Assembly (NCBI GenBank): GCA_963682055.1
Contig: OY821746.1
Coordinates: 19,953,992-20,017,991, forward strand
DNA: 64,000 bases
From: Primula veris
Taxonomy: Eukaryota > Streptophyta > Magnoliopsida > Ericales > Primulaceae
Reading direction: 5' to 3'
The notes under the pieces were generated by a model. That model had not been told where the DNA came from and searched no databases. It saw only the letters and a list, made by a program, of their open reading frames with translations. Positions 59,276-64,000 of the stretch are shown here, piece after piece; position 1 is the stretch's first letter; each line of letters starts with the position of its first letter. Position numbers and translations under genes: made by a program.

Positions 59276-60039
59276 GATGGGTGTTGTATTTTATTGTAAA
59301 CTTTTATTTTTCTGTTGTATCGTTTGTTTGTATCCCCCTTTGTGGATGAATAAAACTTTATGCTTTGCAACTCGATCCTGTCTATTTTATTTTGTATCTA
59401 CTTTGCCTTTATGTTAATATCCTTCGATGTCGATCCTGCCTATTTTATTTTGTATCTGTGCCGAACACCGAGCGAGGTGCACCGTGGTTATCCCCCCGGA
59501 GAGCGTTGTTAGACTCGATGCTGAAATGCCGTCGAGCTAAGAACGGTATCCGTCCACCTTGTTCGGTGTGCTATTCTGGTAAGACACGGTTTGGCGTCGA
59601 GGGACTTAATCGGATGACCTCCTTGGTGTGGTAATATTGGTAGCGTATGCTAGAAGCTTTTCGTGGTAGGGTCCACTGGCCGTTTATTTAGGTGTAATGA
59701 TGTGAACTGCATTGGGTAGTGGGATACACTCTGACGTGGCAGAATCTGGAGCGTTGATCTGTAAAAATAGCAGCGGTTGTGGACTTTGGTATGGTTGGAA
59801 AAAGTAAACCTCTGTCACACGAAAGGTTGGTTATTATTTTATTCTGTTTGTGACTCCACTCCCTTTTACTGTGCCAAGTAATCCCTTTTCTTTTTATCAC
59901 ACAATTTGCTGAAGAAAATATCTGTCTCTCTCTCTAAGGTATATTTTTCCCGCCAAAAAGGAAAATCGTTCCGCCGCGCGAACTAGGGTTTCGTTGTATT
60001 GTCGATAGACTTGCTGATGTTCTCGCTTGCCTGTCCATA
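59276..60039. other. Intergenic DNA before the gypsy-type domain gene
   Basis: Holds the poly(A) signal of gene 5 (59349). TCGATCCTGTCTATTTTATT and TCGATCCTGCCTATTTTATT at about 59371 and 59430 form a short direct repeat. 59690-60039 is probably promoter and 5' UTR of the next gene. No ORF supported. Confidence 0.5.
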
Positions 60040-60267
60040 ATGATAACTGTAAGTGTTTTTTCTTTATTTATCATTATTATTTTGTGGCGTTGGTATGTGG
60101 TTTAGGTTGTCTATATATGTCTGATGGGTCTTATGTATTGGATTTGTGTTGATTGGGATGGTAGTAAAACGTAGGGTGTCTGGTTAATTTGAGTGGAGGG
60201 TGGTGGCTCTCGTTATGGTAATGTTGTTTTGGTTTGGGTATTTGGTTAGTATATTGATGGAGTTTTG

Positions 60268-62546
60268 ATGACGTTTGGTCAGGAAATTCTGTCCCAAAGT
60301 CTGGCCCAAGTGGGCACATTTGTGGAAGAGGACTTTAAGAGGCTCGCCGGAATACCGGATAACATACACATTAGGCTGCCTGTTTCTGACGAGGAGGTGA
60401 TGGGATTTGTTCCTGTCGGAGAAGTTGCTGTACGTTCTTCGGCATTCTTTACTGGGGGTCTTCGGCTTCCTTTTACTAGCTGGGTGGCGTCGTTCTTTGA
60501 GGCCGTCCAGATTGCTCCGGCCCAACTGGCCCTAAATGGTTACCGTACTCTGAATGGTATCCAAAGGTTATCGGAGTTGTCCGGAATACCTATTGAACTG
60601 AAGGACGTCTTCGGAGTCTATAGTTTGAGCTTTGAGCGTCGCAGCTCGTATTTGAAGACCCTGCGTGCCTTTTGCCGGCTCGTTACCGGTTTGCCGGATA
60701 CCAACAAAGAGCGCAATCTTGGTATCGTTATTGCTTCCGGTGAATGGGGTTGTGCGGGACACCAGATTCCTGGACCGGCTACCAATGCTCCCACTATGCC
60801 AGACCTCGGCGCTCCCAATGTAGAGGCTCTGTTAGCTCTTTGGAAATGGTGGGGGCCTGGACCGACGCCGGATCCTGCGAGCCGTACTGCTCCCATGCTG
60901 CTCGGGTACCCTATGGGGCCGGTGACCAAGGGGAATCCTGCGCCCGAGACCCCCAAAGAGCCCGAGGAGGAATTCTTGAAAATGGTCCGGGCTCGAAGCG
61001 CTGCTAGGGGAGGGAAAAATACCACTCGTTCTAAGCGCCGAGCATCGGACCCCGCTGTTGGCACCCCGAAGAGGGCCAAAGGGGGTGAGACCTCAAGTAG
61101 TGTAGAGGTTGCTGAAGCTGGCCGGGGTATGGAGGTGGTCGCTTCGACTAAAGGTGATACCACCGGGGAGGCTGCTGCGAACCTCGATGTAAGTGTTTGT
61201 TTTTGTGAATATTTGCCTTTTGACTTCGCTGTTCCCTGCTTTATATGTCGTCTTGTTTCAGTTTTTGACTTCTTCATTGGTTACCCTTGCGCTTGCCCGG
61301 TCCATGGGTATTATTGTGTTTCAGGGGTCGATCGACGATGTATTCGGACATATGAACCTCTTGACTAACATGGGAGAGGATACGATGACCTTGTCTGTCA
61401 TCTCGCCTATCCCTACCGAGGATCCGATAGATCTGCCCGTTTGCTCGCCCATCCGTACTGAGGAAGCGATCGAGCATAGGGCCCCTGAGATCGATCATTT
61501 GGAGAAGGACGTGGGGGTGGAAGTGGAGGTCGGCAAGGAGAATGTCGTGGATGTTGTGATGGGTGTCGAGGATGAGGATCTCGACGAACCCGAGAAGGTA
61601 TTGGTGGATGGGGTTGCAATGACCCGTTACATTGATCGGTGTGGGGGTGAACTGTTGGAGCAACCCCGAGTCTTGAGGATGGGGTATACTACTCTTAAGC
61701 CCCTCGTGGTCAAGGATGCAGAGAAGATAGCTGCTCTTCCTGTAATGTCGGTTATAGAGCGGGCCAGTACTGACGCGCTTCGGGTATGTTGCATAAATAT
61801 TTTGTTATATAAGTCGTGATGCTCTTATCTCGGCTGGTGTCTGATGTTTCTAAATACAGGTTTTTGTGGATATCGCGGTGTTAAAGGACCAGTTGTCAGC
61901 ACTAGAGGCTGAGAACGATAAGCTGATGGCCGAAAAGAAAGCCATGGTCAAGGATAAAGCTCAGCAAGTGCAGTTGGTCGCCGAGCTAGAGGCGGAGAAA
62001 GAGAGGCTGACAGCCGAAAGCAAAATAACGGCCGAGGAGAAACAGCAGATGGCTAAGTTGACCTCTGATAATGAGAAGTTGGTGGGGGACAACTTACGCC
62101 TGACTGAGGAAATCGAGAAGTTGGGGGCCGAAAAAGAGGAGTGGGTCAAGAAGCACGACCTTTTGGAAGACGATAATTTGCTCCTGGTAGAGGATGTAGA
62201 GGCCGGAACATCCGAGGTGGTGGCCCTGAAGGCGGCGCACGCAGAGGATAAGGCGAAGCTCGCAATGATGGCGAATTTCTCCGTTTACTGCGCCCATGTT
62301 CGGGCTCTAAGCTTTGCTAAGGTTCCGTTATCGGATCGGGCGTGGTCGGAGTTGGTTTATCCCTGTCTGCAAGGAGCACCTCCGAAACCGCAGGATTGGG
62401 CCAATCTTCGAGATGAGGAACTCCCACGGCTGCCGGGACATGCTACTTCGACGGCCCCCCATCCCCATTTCGGGTCGGCTCCTACGACTCTTCAATCTGC
62501 TGCTGCCGTGATCCCCCCACCTGTGTCCCCTCAGGTGGAGCCTTGA
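60268..62546 (+). CDS. Protein with putative gypsy-type transposase-like N-terminus and long coiled coil, three exons
   Basis: Exons 60268-61188, 61325-61783 and 61860-62546 join in phase 0 with GT-AG borders (688 aa). Residues about 10-140 (EEDFKRLAGIPDNIHIRLPV, GGLRLPFTSWVASFFEAVQI, APAQLALNGYRTLNGIQRLS) resemble the plant family called 'transposase (putative), gypsy type' (PF04195) in pattern: compact globular region with LRLP and LNGYR. A Pro/Arg-rich linker with KRRASDPAVGTPKRAK follows, then an acidic part (VGVEDEDLDEPEKVLVDGV). Exon 3 is a coiled coil (LKDQLSALEAENDKLMAEKK, AELEAEKERLTAESKI, LTSDNEKLVGDNLRLTEEIE) ending in a Pro-rich tail. The start is uncertain: a 9-nt exon ATGATAACT at 60040-60048 with donor GTAAGT could splice to 60283 in frame. 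The 3' end is also uncertain, because intron 62535-62747 would extend the protein. No catalytic DDE or RT motifs are visible, so enzyme activity is not claimed. Confidence 0.65.
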
Positions 62547-62747
62547 CCATTTACTTGTAATATATGTCTCTGTATCTTAGTGTAAAGTCTTTTGGTACCC
62601 GAGTTATGGGTCTCTTTTGTAACTAGAAAGATATTCTTTTGGGAAGTGATAATATAGGTGCTATGTTTTCTTGCTGTTGGGCTTTTCTTTTTAATTTCCC
62701 TGTTTGTGGGTCGTCGTCTTTTGAAGGATGGAAAAACAACTTGTCAG

Positions 62748-63341
62748 GTACCCGCTAACCCCCGTGCCATGGTGGTCGGGACCTCGCCTAGTCGTAACGA
62801 AGACGATGGTATAAACGGTCTTAAAAAAGCTAACGCGTCCCTAGCTTCTGAACTGGATTCTGCTCGTCGTGAAATCGATGGTCTGAATATTCATATTTCA
62901 AACTTGACCATTCGACTACGTGACTTGGGTGAGAAGTTCAGCAAGAAGACCGCCTATTATACGGCGAATAAGGGAAAAGCTAAAGAGCTTCTTGAGGCGC
63001 TTCGGCGCTCTCGTGATGAAGCCCGAGGCCGTGTGACGAGCCTGAACTTGGTGCTCGGGGCCGTTTTCGAGGACGCGGATCTGTTGTTATCCTTTGCCAA
63101 AGCGTATTGGGCCCGAAGTCGCGCATTAGAGGTGCTGGAACATGTAAAAGGAATGCGTGGTGTTGCCCGGGCAGAGCGCATGGGTGATGCTATGGCCGGG
63201 GTAACTGAGACCACGGCTGCCTTGAACCGAGTGGATGCGGTTGTACAGGAACGTTTGGGGACTCAAATTGTCTTGTTGCGAGATATTCATTTTGCTGACG
63301 CTGTAGAGGCCTCTTCGTCTGTTGATGGGTTATCGGATTAA
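62748..63341 (+). CDS. Coiled-coil ORF, either separate gene (ATG 62769) or fourth exon of the preceding gene
   Basis: An open frame from a CAG acceptor-like site (62745-62747) to TAA at 63341. The first ATG is at 62769 (MVVGTSPSRNEDDGINGLKK). The protein is coiled coil (NASLASELDSARREIDGLNI, LLEALRRSRDEARGRVTSLN) with a compact helical part (FAKAYWARSRALEVLEHVKG). If the GT at 62535 is used as a donor, the upstream exon joins in phase 0 and this becomes the C-terminus of an 882-residue protein; otherwise it is a 190-residue gene. No TATA box was seen before 62769, which favours the joined model. Confidence 0.55.
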   Translation, partial: VPANPRAMVVGTSPSRNEDDGINGLKKANASLASELDSARREIDGLNIHISNLTIRLRDLGEKFSKKTAYYTANKGKAKELLEALRRSRDEARGRVTSLNLVLGAVFEDADLLLSFAKAYWARSRALEVLEHVKGMRGVARAERMGDAMAGVTETTAALNRVDAVVQERLGTQIVLLRDIHFADAVEASSSVDGLSD

Positions 63342-63413
63342 TGATGTAGCAGCTTGTTTTGTCCTTTTACCCGTAGCTTGTATAAAAAGTCTTCGTTCGT
63401 CTATTGCAGGCCC

Positions 63414-63436
63414 TTTTTTTTTTTTTTTTTTTTTTT
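63414..63436 (+). repeat. Poly-T run of 23
   Basis: Homopolymer just after the coiled-coil ORF. Possibly the poly-pyrimidine part of an intron that leads to an acceptor further right. Confidence 0.8.
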
Positions 63437-63487
63437 GCGTATGAATATTCATTTGTGCCCTTCTTCCCCATTTTTTTTTATAGGCCC

Positions 63488-64000
63488 ACGCTACTACGTC
63501 GCATCAGGCTGGTTCTCCATGCCTAGTTAGCCCGGGGTTAGGACCTACTGGTGCTGCCCCGGGACGAGGTCTCATCTGGTGCGGCTAGTGAAGTGCATGA
63601 CAAATGGCCTTACATCGTTTTAATGGGCAAAAACGTCGAATTGCTCGATCAGTGTGCTCGACTTAAGTCCAAGTTGAAAACCCAGGCGTCCTCTTTCCGG
63701 GAATATGTTCGTCGTGCCGAGCATGTTGTCAAGGTTCAGGAACGTCGTTTGGATCGATATTGGCGTGTAAAGGGAAAATACTTCGATAAACTAAAAGTAC
63801 TGGTAACTAAAGCCAATATGTTGGTGAAGTATTTCCGTCTGTCCCGATCCAGGTACGATGCTTCGGCGGCGATGACTGAAGCGCGTACGCTTCCCTTCGA
63901 CGACGCCCGCCGCAAAGCGGCCTCGGATGCTCATGAGATTGCTAAAGGAGCCGAGTTCGCAGCGCGGCTTAAGACGCTGACTTGTGTTGGTGCTCATACG
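63488..64000 (+). CDS. Partial coiled-coil gene or further exon, runs off the window
   Basis: A TTTTTTTATAG acceptor-like site at 63473-63483 precedes GCCCACGCTACTACG. From about 63575 a frame without stops reads DKWPYIVLMGKNVELLDQCA and then Arg/Lys-rich helix (SFREYVRRAEHVVKVQERRL, YWRVKGKYFDKLKVLVTKA) to the window end. The frame directly after the acceptor ends at TAG near 63587, so a one-base shift near 63560 or another splice site is needed to join both parts. The first in-frame ATG of the open part is at about 63629. It resembles the preceding ORF in style. Confidence 0.4.

Noticed and set aside
60618..61277. 219-codon minus-strand ORF
   Set aside because: Shadow of the spliced plus-strand gene; no own motif, and the plus strand has consistent splice sites and coiled coil.
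1..64000. tRNA, rRNA or snoRNA genes
   Set aside because: I looked for T-loop words such as GGTTCGAATCC and for rRNA-like blocks and found none. A covariance-model scan would be decisive.

Overview
The window is nuclear DNA of a flowering plant, most likely a eudicot. The reasons are the AT-rich, intron-rich genes of plant type (a YKT6 SNARE, a temperature-induced lipocalin, an F-box protein, an ABHD17-type hydrolase), the Stowaway and Tourist-like MITEs, and the LTR retrotransposons with 5-bp target duplications. I cannot name the species from sequence alone.

Host genes, left to right. The last five coding exons of a YKT6-type SNARE (+, 903-5377) enter from the left edge. A complete two-exon temperature-induced lipocalin (-, 8920-13247) has a 3.8 kb intron full of tandem repeats, including extra copies of the exon 1 end with its splice donor. 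A single-exon F-box protein lies at 22193-23287 (-). A five-exon ABHD17-like alpha/beta hydrolase lies at 31345-36720 (-), with an N-myristoylation-type start and a full catalytic triad. The spaces between them hold AT-rich DNA, three Stowaway-like MITEs, a Tourist-like MITE, a long hairpin, an 0.85 kb tandem duplication, a decayed solo LTR and a TRIM-like remnant.

The right part is repeat-rich. A nearly intact Ty1/copia element (39235-47616, coding on -, target duplication CAATT) carries gag and pol interrupted by one homopolymer frame change and one stop codon. Its LTRs hold a 21-bp minisatellite and a GGG-repeat array. A second, very young element (51103-56423, target duplication AATGG) has two 1481-bp LTRs that I read as differing at two bases, and it encodes only a gag protein. 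It fits the TR-GAG class of non-autonomous retrotransposons. The decayed solo LTR at 17167-18310 belongs to the same family.

From about 49.9 kb to the right edge, all genes run on + and encode coiled-coil proteins. Five small genes (49927, 50538, 56846, 58195, 58913) each have their own TATA box, a start of the type M-(A/S)-x-P or close to it, and about 100-140 codons. One has an in-frame stop. They are followed by a multi-exon gene whose N-terminus resembles the plant 'putative gypsy-type transposase' domain family and whose C-terminus is a long coiled coil. Further coiled-coil ORFs run on to the window end. This array, split by the TR-GAG insertion, is the best candidate for something not well described.
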